Assembly (NCBI GenBank): GCA_016721625.1 | Contig: JADKHR010000001.1 | Location: 372,001 to 436,000 of the forward strand | Origin: Elusimicrobiota bacterium | GTDB lineage: Bacteria > Elusimicrobiota > Elusimicrobia > FEN-1173 | Length of the DNA: 64,000 nucleotides | Direction of reading: 5' to 3' | In this document: one piece after another, positions 1-8,227 of the stretch | Numbering within the stretch: position 1 is the first letter of the stretch | Layout of the letters: each line of letters starts with the position of its first letter | Position numbers and translations under genes: made by a program | Notes under the pieces: generated by a model | What the model saw: only the letters and a program-made list of their open reading frames with translations | Database searches by the model: none | What the model was told of the DNA's origin: nothing

Positions 1-1332
1 TTGCCGCTCTTTGCCGAACTCTTGCCTCGGCACCTCGAAATCATTTTTGAAATCAATTCCCGGTTCCTGGGCAAGGTCCGGGAATGTTTTCCTGGGGACG
101 AGAGCCGCGTGGCCCGGCTTTCCCTCATTGCGGAAGGCTCTCCGAAACGGGTTCGCATGGCCCATTTGGCCTGCGTGGGGTCCCACGCCATCAACGGGGT
201 GGCCGCCCTCCATTCTGATCTGCTCCGAAAAAGCGTGCTCAAGGATTTCTACGATCTGTGGCCCGAGCGGTTCAACAACAAGACCAACGGCGTCACCCCC
301 CGTCGCTTCGTGGCGCTGGCCAATCCGGGTCTCTCGGGGTTAATCGGGCGCGCCATCGGAGACGGGTGGATCACCCGGCCGGAAGAACTGCGCCGCTTGG
401 AGCCACGCGCCGAGGATGGGGCGTTCCAGGACGATTGGAGAAAGATCAAACTCGCCAACAAGCGCCGTTTGTCGGACTATATCCGCGCCCAAACCCACAT
501 AGATGTCGATCCCGAATGGCTTTTTGACATCCAGGTTAAACGCATTCACGAATACAAACGACAGCATTTAAACGTTCTTCACATCATCGCTTTGTATTGG
601 CGATTGAAGGCAAATCCGTCCCTGGACATCCCGCCCCGGGCTTTCATTTTCGGAGGCAAGGCGGCGCCGGGGTACTTCATGGCGAAACGCATCATCAAGC
701 TCGTGAACGCCGTGGGCGATGTGGTCAACGGCGACTCGGAGGTGAACCATCGCCTTCGGGTGGTTTTTGTTCCGAACTTCAATGTTCAGAATGCCGAATT
801 AATTTATCCGGCGGCCGATCTGTCGGAACAAATTTCCACCGCCGGGAAAGAGGCCTCCGGCACCGGCAACATGAAATTCGCCATGAACGGCGCGCTCACC
901 ATCGGCACTCTGGACGGCGCCAATGTAGAAATCCGAGAGGAGGTCGGGCCTGAGAACTTTTTCCTTTTCGGTTTGAACGTGGACGAAGTCCACGGGCTGA
1001 AAGCCCGCGGATATCGGCCCTGGGAATTCGGAGCCGGCAACCCCGAATTGAAAGGGGTGTTGGACCTGCTGGGTTCGGGTCATTTTTCCGGCGGCGACCG
1101 AGAGTTGTTCCGCCCCCTCGTCGAAAGCCTTTGGGGATCGGACGAATATCTCGTCTTGGCGGATTTCGCCGCTTACGCCGCGGCCCAGGAAGCCGTTTCC
1201 TCCGCCTGGCGGGATTCCCGCCGATGGACCCGTATGTCCATCTTGAACACCGCGCGTTCCGGTAAGTTTTCTTCGGACCGGGTCATTCGGGAATACTGCG
1301 ACGAGATCTGGGGCGTCCGTTCGCTTCGCTGA
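1..1332 (+). CDS. glgP: Glycogen/alpha-glucan phosphorylase, C-terminal part (5' truncated by window edge)
   Basis: Phosphorolysis of storage alpha-1,4-glucan to glucose-1-phosphate in the cytoplasm. The frame is open from base 1, so the true start lies outside the window and about 443 C-terminal residues of a protein usually over 800 long are present. The pyridoxal-phosphate site is clear: EASGTGNMKFAMNGALTIGT, with the Schiff-base lysine near residue 292, followed by LDGANVEI. The sugar-binding stretch RFNNKTNGVTPRRF (about residues 89-102) and VKRIHEYKRQHLN are also typical. The gene ends at 1332 and is followed by a 174-base gap in which I see nothing recognisable. Family assignment is secure. 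Confidence 0.96.
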   Translation: MPLFAELLPRHLEIIFEINSRFLGKVRECFPGDESRVARLSLIAEGSPKRVRMAHLACVGSHAINGVAALHSDLLRKSVLKDFYDLWPERFNNKTNGVTPRRFVALANPGLSGLIGRAIGDGWITRPEELRRLEPRAEDGAFQDDWRKIKLANKRRLSDYIRAQTHIDVDPEWLFDIQVKRIHEYKRQHLNVLHIIALYWRLKANPSLDIPPRAFIFGGKAAPGYFMAKRIIKLVNAVGDVVNGDSEVNHRLRVVFVPNFNVQNAELIYPAADLSEQISTAGKEASGTGNMKFAMNGALTIGTLDGANVEIREEVGPENFFLFGLNVDEVHGLKARGYRPWEFGAGNPELKGVLDLLGSGHFSGGDRELFRPLVESLWGSDEYLVLADFAAYAAAQEAVSSAWRDSRRWTRMSILNTARSGKFSSDRVIREYCDEIWGVRSLR

Positions 1333-1506
1333 TATTACCTGGGTTTTTGGCGTCCCGTATCGGAGGGTGGTGTGTGGCCGGCGGGTGAAGCGGGGTTCTG
1401 CGCGGGATCTGCATTTTGATGCCATCGCTTGGGTTTCAGGGGCGCTTCGAACCGTGAAACAGATGAACGGGGGGAACTTTTCTTTTGGTTTGGTTTCTAA
1501 GAAGGG

Positions 1507-2337
1507 ATGATGAATCGTGGGAAGAGACTCCTTGTGTTTGCCCTTGTTTGTTACATCCTCATGGACTTAGGGATGCGGCTTTACGTGTTTGGTCCCTCTT
1601 TTTTCCATCGGTGGCGGTACGGTTTTACTGAAGGTGAATCCGTAACGATCACCCAGCGAGTCGCCAACGCCATGGGAAGGCCTGGGTGGATTTTGAAGGG
1701 TCAAATGAAGAGCAGGTCCGCGTCATTTCAATTACCTCCCTGGCGTCGGCTCCTTGTCCTTTGGTTTCGTTCGCTGGAGTGGCGTCTTGACTCCTTGGAT
1801 CCTGGAATCCGGGACCCCGCTCTGCTGGATTTGGATCGCGCTCAGCCGAAGGTAAAAATCCGGGTGGCTCGGTTTATCGGAGAGAGGCTTTCCACAAGGA
1901 ATCCTCAGCAGTTCTTCAGGGACCTTGGGGTGTTGGAAAGACTAGGTCCTTTATCCGGGGCGGCCCTCCCGCCCATTCTGGCTCATTTTTCTGAAATGGA
2001 TCCCTATTCCCAATTCAGTTTGATCGGCTGGTTCGGTTCGTTAAATAATGCGGGACGTCCCGCGCTCCCCCTTTTACGGGAAGAATTGAACGGGTTGGAT
2101 AAAAAGGAGATCCATTTTTTCCGGCTTTCCTGCGGAACCCCGCCCCTTCCCGAATACCTCAGTCCCGAGTTGTCCCGTGCGGCCGGCGTCATCCAGGCCA
2201 TCGTGGCCATCGATCCAGGGTCGACGGATTTCGTGCTCTCCAAACTTCGGAATCTCTTGGAAACACGGCGAAAAGACCTTGAATATTTCTGCCATCGAGA
2301 AACGGGGAAAATAACCGACCCAAACCATCGCCTTTGA
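1507..2337 (+). CDS. Hypothetical membrane-anchored protein, possibly with HEAT-like helices
   Basis: Not recognised. The 276-residue product begins with a hydrophobic segment (about residues 8-30, LLVFALVCYILMDLGMRLYV), which suggests one N-terminal membrane anchor with the bulk outside or in the periplasm. The middle and C-terminal parts contain repeated helical stretches such as LSGAALPPILAHFSEMDP and NAGRPALPLLREELNGL. Their spacing resembles degenerate HEAT repeats, but this is only a visual impression. The start at 1507 follows GAAGGG at a suitable distance; a second ATG lies one codon later. It stands alone between glgP and mutA, and neither neighbour suggests a role. Confidence 0.6.
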   Translation: MMNRGKRLLVFALVCYILMDLGMRLYVFGPSFFHRWRYGFTEGESVTITQRVANAMGRPGWILKGQMKSRSASFQLPPWRRLLVLWFRSLEWRLDSLDPGIRDPALLDLDRAQPKVKIRVARFIGERLSTRNPQQFFRDLGVLERLGPLSGAALPPILAHFSEMDPYSQFSLIGWFGSLNNAGRPALPLLREELNGLDKKEIHFFRLSCGTPPLPEYLSPELSRAAGVIQAIVAIDPGSTDFVLSKLRNLLETRRKDLEYFCHRETGKITDPNHRL

Positions 2338-2459
2338 GGCGGAGTGCCCCCCAGGCACGCGGGGGAGATCGTCAGTGCCTTTACGGTCCGGCGCTATTTT
2401 TGTAACATGCGAGAAAATGGTTTTTCGTGCCTTGGGCGCGATTATTAAAGGACCTTTAT

Positions 2460-4604
2460 ATGGCAGTGGAAACACCCCCTCCGCATGTCCCTTTGAGGGA
2501 CCCTTCACAAGCGACTTTTGCCTCCGCCACCAAAGCCGACTGGCGCGTTTTGGCGGAGGGCGAGTTGAAGGGGCAGGCTTTTGATAAGAAGCTCCTCACC
2601 AAGACCTATGAGGGGGTCGTTCTTCAACCTCTTTACACGGCCGAGGACATTGGTTTTCTCGACACTTCAAAATCTTTCCCCGGTTTTTTCCCTTACACCC
2701 GGGGGAAAGAGCCCTCCGGCCGAACCCAACGTCCTTGGAAAATCTTCCACGATTTTACGTCCCTGGGACCGGTGGAGTTCAACCGCCAGGCGCGGGCTGC
2801 TCTCCAACGGGGCTTGGACGGGCTCGTGATTTCCATTGACGACGATACCTTAGCGGGGCGGGATTCCGCCACGGTTCCCTCCGACATTGCTTCCCATCAT
2901 GGGCTTCCCATATCCACCAAAGAGGATTTGCGCGTTCTCTTGGATGGCCTGGATCTGTCAACCACCCCCCTCCTTCTTTCGGCGGGTCCCTTGTCGGCGG
3001 TCATGTTCGGATTTTTGGTGGCGCTTTTTGAGGATCAGAAAGCTGATTTAGGCAAATTATCCGGTTTCTTTGATAACGATCATTTAGCCCACTGGGCCGC
3101 CAAAGGAGCCCTTCCGACCAATTTGTCCGAGTTGTACGACGGCCTCGCCGTTTTGGTGGAGCGCACCCATGCGCGATGTCCGAATTTTCAACCCATGGGA
3201 GTGTCCACGCGGGTTTGGCACGAGGCGGGGGGGGACGCGGCTCAGGAATTGGGTCTTTCCTTGGCGGCCGGGGTAGAATATTTGCGGGCCTTGTCGGAGA
3301 GAGGAATACCTTTGGACGTGGCGGCCAACAAAATACGATTCCAATTGACCCTTGGCACACAATTTTTTAAGGAGATGGCTAAAGTGCGGGCCGCCCGGTG
3401 GATTTGGGCCCGCCTCTTTGAATCCTTGGGGATTGGGGACGCGGCCAAAACCGTATCGATTCATGCGCGCACCTCCTTGTGGAACAAAACCCATTACGAA
3501 CCCACGGTCAACATTCTTCGGTCCACCGTGGAAGCCTTTGCCGGGGTTTTGGGCGGTTGCGACAGCATGGAGGTGGCCCCTTACAACGGCGCCTCGGGGG
3601 TCACCGACGAACTCTCCCACCGTTTGGCGCGCAACACCCAGGTGGTTTTAAAAGAAGAATGCGATTTGACCCACGTGACGGATCCCGCGGGGGGATCGTA
3701 TTATGTGGAACATCTCACCCACGCCTTGGCCGAAAAGGCTTGGGGTATTTTTCAGGATATTGAAAAGAGGGGGGGATTGGCCGCCGCCCTGCGCCAAGGG
3801 GTGCCCCAGGAATGGATCCTCCGCACGGCCAGTGAAAAACAGAAGAATATTTCTCGCCGAAGGGACGTTTTTGTTGGGATCAACCAATACGCTTCCCTCC
3901 AATCAAAGGGCGAGCCGCCCCACACCGGGTGGGACCGTTGGGCCAACCAAGTGGAGGCGGTGAACCGCTATCGAACCGTCCACCATTCGTCCCGGGCCAA
4001 CCTGACTCGTCCGGCCGAGGGGGGGCGCGTTTTAGTGGAATGGGTGCTGGAGTCCATCCATGAAGGCGCATCTTCCGGCGATTTGGCCCACGCCCTTTGG
4101 AAAGATACCGTGCCCGAGCCCGTTCTTTCCCCGCTCCCGCTGGAACGGGGTCCCGCCCGCTACGAAGCGTTGCGGCGGCGGATCGACCTCTTTACGCAAA
4201 AACACAATGTTCGCCCGGCGGTATATTTGGCGGTCATGGGGCCTTTGAAACAATACAAGGCCCGCGCGGAATTTTCACGATCTTTTTTTGAAACGGCCGG
4301 GTTTCAGGTGATCTACCCCGCCGTCGGGTTTTCCCAGGCGGACCAGGCCGCCCAGGCCGCCTTGACGTCCCACGCCCCGGTGACGGTCCTGTGCTCCACA
4401 GACGAAACGTACCCGACGTTGGTGCCCGCTTTTGTCTCCGGACTCAAAAAGCGCCCTAAACATCCGCTTCTGGTCCTGGCTGGTTTACCGGAGGGACAGG
4501 AGGAAAGTCTCCGTCAGGCCGGGGTGGAGGAATTTATTCATGTGCGGGCCGATGCTTTAGACACCCTGGAACGAATCGCCCAAAAAGCTGGTGTTCTTTC
4601 ATGA
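2460..4604 (+). CDS. mutA: Methylmalonyl-CoA mutase, small (non-catalytic) subunit MutA
   Basis: Small subunit of adenosylcobalamin-dependent methylmalonyl-CoA mutase (succinyl-CoA to (R)-methylmalonyl-CoA). An N-terminal mutase TIM barrel (about residues 20-480) is followed by a degenerate cobalamin-binding-like domain (about 580-714). That domain reads AVMGPLKQYKARAEFSRSFF where the catalytic subunit has GQDGHDRG, so the cobalt-ligating histidine is absent, as is usual for MutA. ATG 2460 is preferred over an upstream in-frame ATG at 2427 because it follows AAAGGA closely and gives a normal N-terminus; the protein is 714 residues. It overlaps the next gene by four bases (ATGA) and heads the propionate operon. 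Confidence 0.93.
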   Translation: MAVETPPPHVPLRDPSQATFASATKADWRVLAEGELKGQAFDKKLLTKTYEGVVLQPLYTAEDIGFLDTSKSFPGFFPYTRGKEPSGRTQRPWKIFHDFTSLGPVEFNRQARAALQRGLDGLVISIDDDTLAGRDSATVPSDIASHHGLPISTKEDLRVLLDGLDLSTTPLLLSAGPLSAVMFGFLVALFEDQKADLGKLSGFFDNDHLAHWAAKGALPTNLSELYDGLAVLVERTHARCPNFQPMGVSTRVWHEAGGDAAQELGLSLAAGVEYLRALSERGIPLDVAANKIRFQLTLGTQFFKEMAKVRAARWIWARLFESLGIGDAAKTVSIHARTSLWNKTHYEPTVNILRSTVEAFAGVLGGCDSMEVAPYNGASGVTDELSHRLARNTQVVLKEECDLTHVTDPAGGSYYVEHLTHALAEKAWGIFQDIEKRGGLAAALRQGVPQEWILRTASEKQKNISRRRDVFVGINQYASLQSKGEPPHTGWDRWANQVEAVNRYRTVHHSSRANLTRPAEGGRVLVEWVLESIHEGASSGDLAHALWKDTVPEPVLSPLPLERGPARYEALRRRIDLFTQKHNVRPAVYLAVMGPLKQYKARAEFSRSFFETAGFQVIYPAVGFSQADQAAQAALTSHAPVTVLCSTDETYPTLVPAFVSGLKKRPKHPLLVLAGLPEGQEESLRQAGVEEFIHVRADALDTLERIAQKAGVLS

Positions 4605-6343
4605 CGACATTTCCGGATTTCACCAAAATCCCATTGTCCTCCCCCTCGGCGGGCGGCTCGGCCCAGGAGTGGAGAGCCCGTTTTGAAAAGGAGACCGGCC
4701 GCGCTTTGGAAGAGCATTTCCGTCAAACCCTGGAAGGGCTCGACGCGAAACCTCTTTATTCCGCGGAAGATACGGCCGCGCTTGAAAACCCCCGATCATT
4801 CCCGGGGCTCGCTCCCTTTATGCGGGGCCCCTACGCCACCATGTTCGTGAACCGCCCGTGGACCGTCCGTCAATACGCCGGGTTTTCCACCGCCGAGGAA
4901 AGCAACGCGTTTTATAAGCGAAACCTCGCGGCGGGGCAGACCGGCCTTTCGGTGGCCTTTGACCTGCCCACGCATCGAGGTTACGACTCCGACCATCCCC
5001 GGGCCTTTGCTGATGTGGGGAAAGCGGGCGTCGCCGTGGATTCCTTGGCCGACATGAAGGTGTTGTTTGATGGGATTCCCTTGGACAAAATTTCCGTATC
5101 CATGACCATGAACGGGGCGGTTCTACCGATCTTGGCGTTTTTCATCGTGGCCGCCGAGGAACAGGGCGTTTCCATGGCGCAGTTGACGGGGACCATTCAG
5201 AACGATATTTTGAAAGAGTATCTTGTTCGGAACACCTACATTTATCCACCGGCCCCCTCCATGCGGATCATCGCCGACATTTTCTCCTTCACCTCAAAAA
5301 ACATGCCGAAATTCAACTGCATCAGTATATCGGGATACCATTTGCAGGAAGCGGGAGCGACCCTGGATTTGGAACTGGCCTACACCCTGGCCGATGGGTT
5401 GGAATATCTCCGCGCCGGCGTGAAGGCCGGAATCGACATAGACTCCTTTGCCCCTCGATTGTCGTTCTTCTGGGCCCTGGGGAAAAACTTTTTCATGGAA
5501 ATCGCCAAGATGCGCGCCGCGCGGGTTCTTTGGGCGGGCATTGTTCAGGAATTCCAACCGAAAAATCCAAAATCCATGGCCCTGCGTACCCATTCCCAAA
5601 CGTCGGGGTGGAGTTTAACGGAGCAAGATCCTTACAACAACGTGGTGCGCACCTGCGTGGAAGCCATGGCCGCGGTTCTGGGCCATACCCAATCCCTTCA
5701 CACCAATTCCCTGGACGAAGCCATCGCTCTGCCCACGGATTTCTCCGCGCGGATTGCCCGCAACACCCAGTTGTTTTTGCAGGAAGAAACGGGTCTTTGC
5801 CAGGTGATCGATCCCTGGGGCGGCTCTTACTATGTGGAAGCCTTGACGGAATACATGATTCGGCGCGGGGCCGAGCACTTAAAAGAAATTGAGTCTTTGG
5901 GTGGAATGGCCAAAGCCATTGAGACCGGCGTGCCGAAACTGAGGATCGAAGAGGCCGCGGCCCGTCGTCAAGCTCGGATCGACTCGAAACGGGAATCCAT
6001 CGTGGGGGTCAATCTTTACCGGTTGGATCAAGAAGAGCCCATGGAGGTGTTGGAAGTAGACAACACCGCCGTGCGGGACGCCCAAATTCGTCGAATTCGC
6101 GCCGTCAAGGCGAAACGGGACAATGCCCGCGTGACCGAAACGCTCAACGCTCTGACCTCTTCCGCCCAAACAGGCAAAGGAAACTTATTGGCGTTGGCCA
6201 TCGATGCCGCCCGGGCCAGGGCAACCTTGGGAGAGATCTCCTTCGCCCTTGAAAAATCATTTCACCGACACGAAGCCGTGATCCGGTCCGTTTCGGGTGT
6301 TTACAACAGTGAATTCGGCGAGGACGAAACCATTTTGATGTGA
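4601..6343 (+). CDS. mutB: Methylmalonyl-CoA mutase large subunit, catalytic (substrate-binding barrel) part
   Basis: This 580-residue frame carries the catalytic barrel of the large mutase subunit. Conserved stretches include RGYDSDHPRAFADVGKAGVA, SVSMTMNGAVLPILA, TGTIQNDILKEY and RTHSQTSGWSLTEQDPYNN. It stops at 6341-6343, exactly where a normal MutB (about 720-730 residues) runs into the linker before its cobalamin domain; that domain is encoded immediately after in the -1 frame. Either this is a genuine two-gene large subunit, as in archaea, or one base has been lost near 6340: restoring a G would give ILM-VRDSS and a 729-residue MutB. Many similar one-base breaks elsewhere in the window favour the second explanation. 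It overlaps mutA by four bases. Confidence 0.9.
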   Translation: MTTFPDFTKIPLSSPSAGGSAQEWRARFEKETGRALEEHFRQTLEGLDAKPLYSAEDTAALENPRSFPGLAPFMRGPYATMFVNRPWTVRQYAGFSTAEESNAFYKRNLAAGQTGLSVAFDLPTHRGYDSDHPRAFADVGKAGVAVDSLADMKVLFDGIPLDKISVSMTMNGAVLPILAFFIVAAEEQGVSMAQLTGTIQNDILKEYLVRNTYIYPPAPSMRIIADIFSFTSKNMPKFNCISISGYHLQEAGATLDLELAYTLADGLEYLRAGVKAGIDIDSFAPRLSFFWALGKNFFMEIAKMRAARVLWAGIVQEFQPKNPKSMALRTHSQTSGWSLTEQDPYNNVVRTCVEAMAAVLGHTQSLHTNSLDEAIALPTDFSARIARNTQLFLQEETGLCQVIDPWGGSYYVEALTEYMIRRGAEHLKEIESLGGMAKAIETGVPKLRIEEAAARRQARIDSKRESIVGVNLYRLDQEEPMEVLEVDNTAVRDAQIRRIRAVKAKRDNARVTETLNALTSSAQTGKGNLLALAIDAARARATLGEISFALEKSFHRHEAVIRSVSGVYNSEFGEDETILM

Positions 6344-6789
6344 GAGACAGTTCGGCCCGGTTTAAAGAAAAGGAGGGACGTCGGCCCCGGATTCTGGTGG
6401 CGAAAATCGGGCAAGACGGCCATGACCGCGGGGCGAAAGTGGTGGCCACGGCGTTTGCGGATCTGGGTTTTGACGTGGACATTGGGCCGTTATTTCAAAC
6501 GCCGGAAGAAACCGCCAAGATGGCCGTTGAAAACGATGTTCACGTGGTCGGGGTCAGTTCCTTGGCCGGGGGACACAAGACCATCGTTTCTCAAATATCT
6601 TCCGAATTGGCGAAACTGGGCCGGGACGACATCTTGTTGGTGGTGGGCGGGGTGATCCCCCACCAGGATTACGACCAGTTAAGAGGGTTCGGAGCCCATT
6701 TTATTTTTGGTCCCGGCACCGCCATCCACGTGGGCGCTCGACAGATTTTGGACGAATTGCAACGCCGGGCCCCGTGGAACGCTAATTGA
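6340..6789 (+). CDS. mutB: Methylmalonyl-CoA mutase large subunit, cobalamin-binding domain
   Basis: A 149-residue frame containing the B12-binding fold of MutB: AKIGQDGHDRGAKVVATAFA (cobalt-ligating histidine in DGHDRG, about residue 27), SSLAGGHKT and VVGGVIPHQDYDQL. It begins with GTG 6340 overlapping the stop of the catalytic part (GTGA). Translation as a separate subunit would depend on coupled re-initiation, since no clear ribosome binding site is visible apart from purines in the upstream coding sequence. It could equally be the C-terminus of a single MutB separated by a one-base loss. It is needed for activity because MutA here lacks the cobalt ligand. Confidence 0.88.
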   Translation: MRDSSARFKEKEGRRPRILVAKIGQDGHDRGAKVVATAFADLGFDVDIGPLFQTPEETAKMAVENDVHVVGVSSLAGGHKTIVSQISSELAKLGRDDILLVVGGVIPHQDYDQLRGFGAHFIFGPGTAIHVGARQILDELQRRAPWNAN

Positions 6790-7799
6790 CGGTTCTTTCC
6801 GCTGACGAATATGTGCGCGGCGTGGTGGCTGGGGACCGCACCCTTCTGGCCCGGGCCATTACCCTGGTCGAAAGCGACGCCCCTCGGGACCAGGAACTCA
6901 GCCAGGCCGTCCTGCAAGGTTTGTGGCCCCACACAGGGCGGTCGCGCCGGATCGGAATCACGGGCGCTCCCGGCGTGGGGAAAAGCACTTTCGTCGAAGC
7001 TTTCGGCTCTTTTTTGACGGGGCAGAACAAACGGGTGGCGGTTTTGGCCATTGATCCGTCCAGCCAACGCACGGGCGGAAGTATTTTGGGCGACAAAACC
7101 CGCATGAGCCGGTTGAGCCGGGACCCCCTGGCGTTCATTCGACCGTCCCCGTCGGGAGCCACCTTGGGCGGCGTGGCGCGGAAAACCCGTGAAGCCTTGT
7201 TGGTTTGCGAAGCGGCGGGCTTTGATGTGGTGATTGTGGAAACGGTGGGGGTCGGGCAGAACGAAATCGCGGTTCGATCCATGGTGGACTTTTTTTTGTT
7301 GCTCCTGTTGCCCGGGGGCGGGGATGAACTGCAGGGGATAAAAAAAGGGATTGTGGAGTTGGCCGACGCCATCTTCGTTAACAAAGCGGACGGCAAAAAC
7401 GGGACGCGCGCCACTCAAACCCAGGTAGAATACCAATCGGCTTTAAAATACACGGCGCCCGCCACGCCCCAATGGCGATCCGAGGTGTTTTCCGGATCCG
7501 CCTTGGAAGAGAAAGGCATTGATACGATGTGGGGAACCATCGAACGATTTTATCGGGAACTGGGATCCAAGGACATTTTAAAAGAACGGCGGGCCCAGCA
7601 AACCCTGAATTGGTTGAACGACCTGGTGCGGGATCGGTTGAATCGATGGTTTTTTAACGATAAGGCGGTCCGTTCCCTTTTACCTCAAATGGAGGCGGAA
7701 GTCTTAGCGGGTCGGCTGACCGTCACCGCGGCGGTTGTCAATCTTTTTCGGGCATTCGACGGCGCATCGCACATTGACGATAAGGGAGTTGAGTCATGA
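6786..7799 (+). CDS. meaB: Methylmalonyl-CoA mutase-associated GTPase MeaB
   Basis: G3E-family GTPase that loads and protects the adenosylcobalamin cofactor of methylmalonyl-CoA mutase. The P-loop GAPGVGKST lies near residues 60-68; the metal/switch stretches AIDPSSQRTGGSILGDKTRM, ETVGVGQNE and the base-recognition motif NKADG follow in order. The length of 337 residues is normal for the family. It starts with TTG 6786, whose last two bases are shared with the stop of the preceding frame (TTGA), implying translational coupling, and it overlaps the epimerase gene by four bases. Its position next to mutA/mutB is the usual arrangement. Confidence 0.95.
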   Translation: MTVLSADEYVRGVVAGDRTLLARAITLVESDAPRDQELSQAVLQGLWPHTGRSRRIGITGAPGVGKSTFVEAFGSFLTGQNKRVAVLAIDPSSQRTGGSILGDKTRMSRLSRDPLAFIRPSPSGATLGGVARKTREALLVCEAAGFDVVIVETVGVGQNEIAVRSMVDFFLLLLLPGGGDELQGIKKGIVELADAIFVNKADGKNGTRATQTQVEYQSALKYTAPATPQWRSEVFSGSALEEKGIDTMWGTIERFYRELGSKDILKERRAQQTLNWLNDLVRDRLNRWFFNDKAVRSLLPQMEAEVLAGRLTVTAAVVNLFRAFDGASHIDDKGVES

Positions 7800-8227
7800 T
7801 CCAGAAAATAGACCATTTGGGCATCGCGGTGAAATCACTGAAGGAAAGCGTGCCCACCTACGAAAAAGCGCTAGGTTTGAAATGCGAGAGGATTGAGGAA
7901 GTGGCGTCTCAAAAAGTTCGAACCGCCTTTTTTTCCGTTGGAGAATGTCATTTGGAGCTCTTGGAAGCCACCGACCCGGAAAGTCCCATCGCTAAATTTA
8001 TTGAAAAAAACGGGGAAGGCGTCCAGCACGTGGCCTTTGCCACGGACGACGTGGCGGCTCAACTGGCCCAAGCCTCTGGAGCGGGATGTCGTTTGATTCA
8101 TGAAAAACCGTTTCCGGGAGCCGGTGGTAAATTGGTGGCGTTCCTTCATCCCAAATCCACCCATGGGGTATTGACGGAATTTTGCATGCCGGACCCCGCC
8201 GCTGTCGCGCCGGCCCACGTGTCATGA
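7796..8227 (+). CDS. mce: Methylmalonyl-CoA epimerase
   Basis: Small vicinal-oxygen-chelate (glyoxalase-like) enzyme that interconverts (R)- and (S)-methylmalonyl-CoA, linking the mutase to the carboxyltransferase. The product is 143 residues long. Family features are the opening KIDHLGIAVKSL with a metal-binding histidine, HLELLEAT, GVQHVAFATDD with a second histidine, and HPKSTHGVLTEF near the end. It overlaps meaB upstream and the carboxyltransferase downstream, each by four bases, so the three are almost certainly translated as one coupled set. Confidence 0.94.
   Translation: MIQKIDHLGIAVKSLKESVPTYEKALGLKCERIEEVASQKVRTAFFSVGECHLELLEATDPESPIAKFIEKNGEGVQHVAFATDDVAAQLAQASGAGCRLIHEKPFPGAGGKLVAFLHPKSTHGVLTEFCMPDPAAVAPAHVS

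Noticed and set aside
799..1425. Long minus-strand open frame opposite glycogen phosphorylase, and similar long antisense frames opposite mmdA, pgi, TamB and the P-type ATPase
   Set aside because: High GC content opens antisense frames opposite real genes. These have no recognisable domains, no start sites, and lie fully opposite conserved proteins.
2338..2459. Cobalamin riboswitch before the mutase operon
   Set aside because: The leader is short and shows no B12-box-like sequence or obvious long-range pairing.
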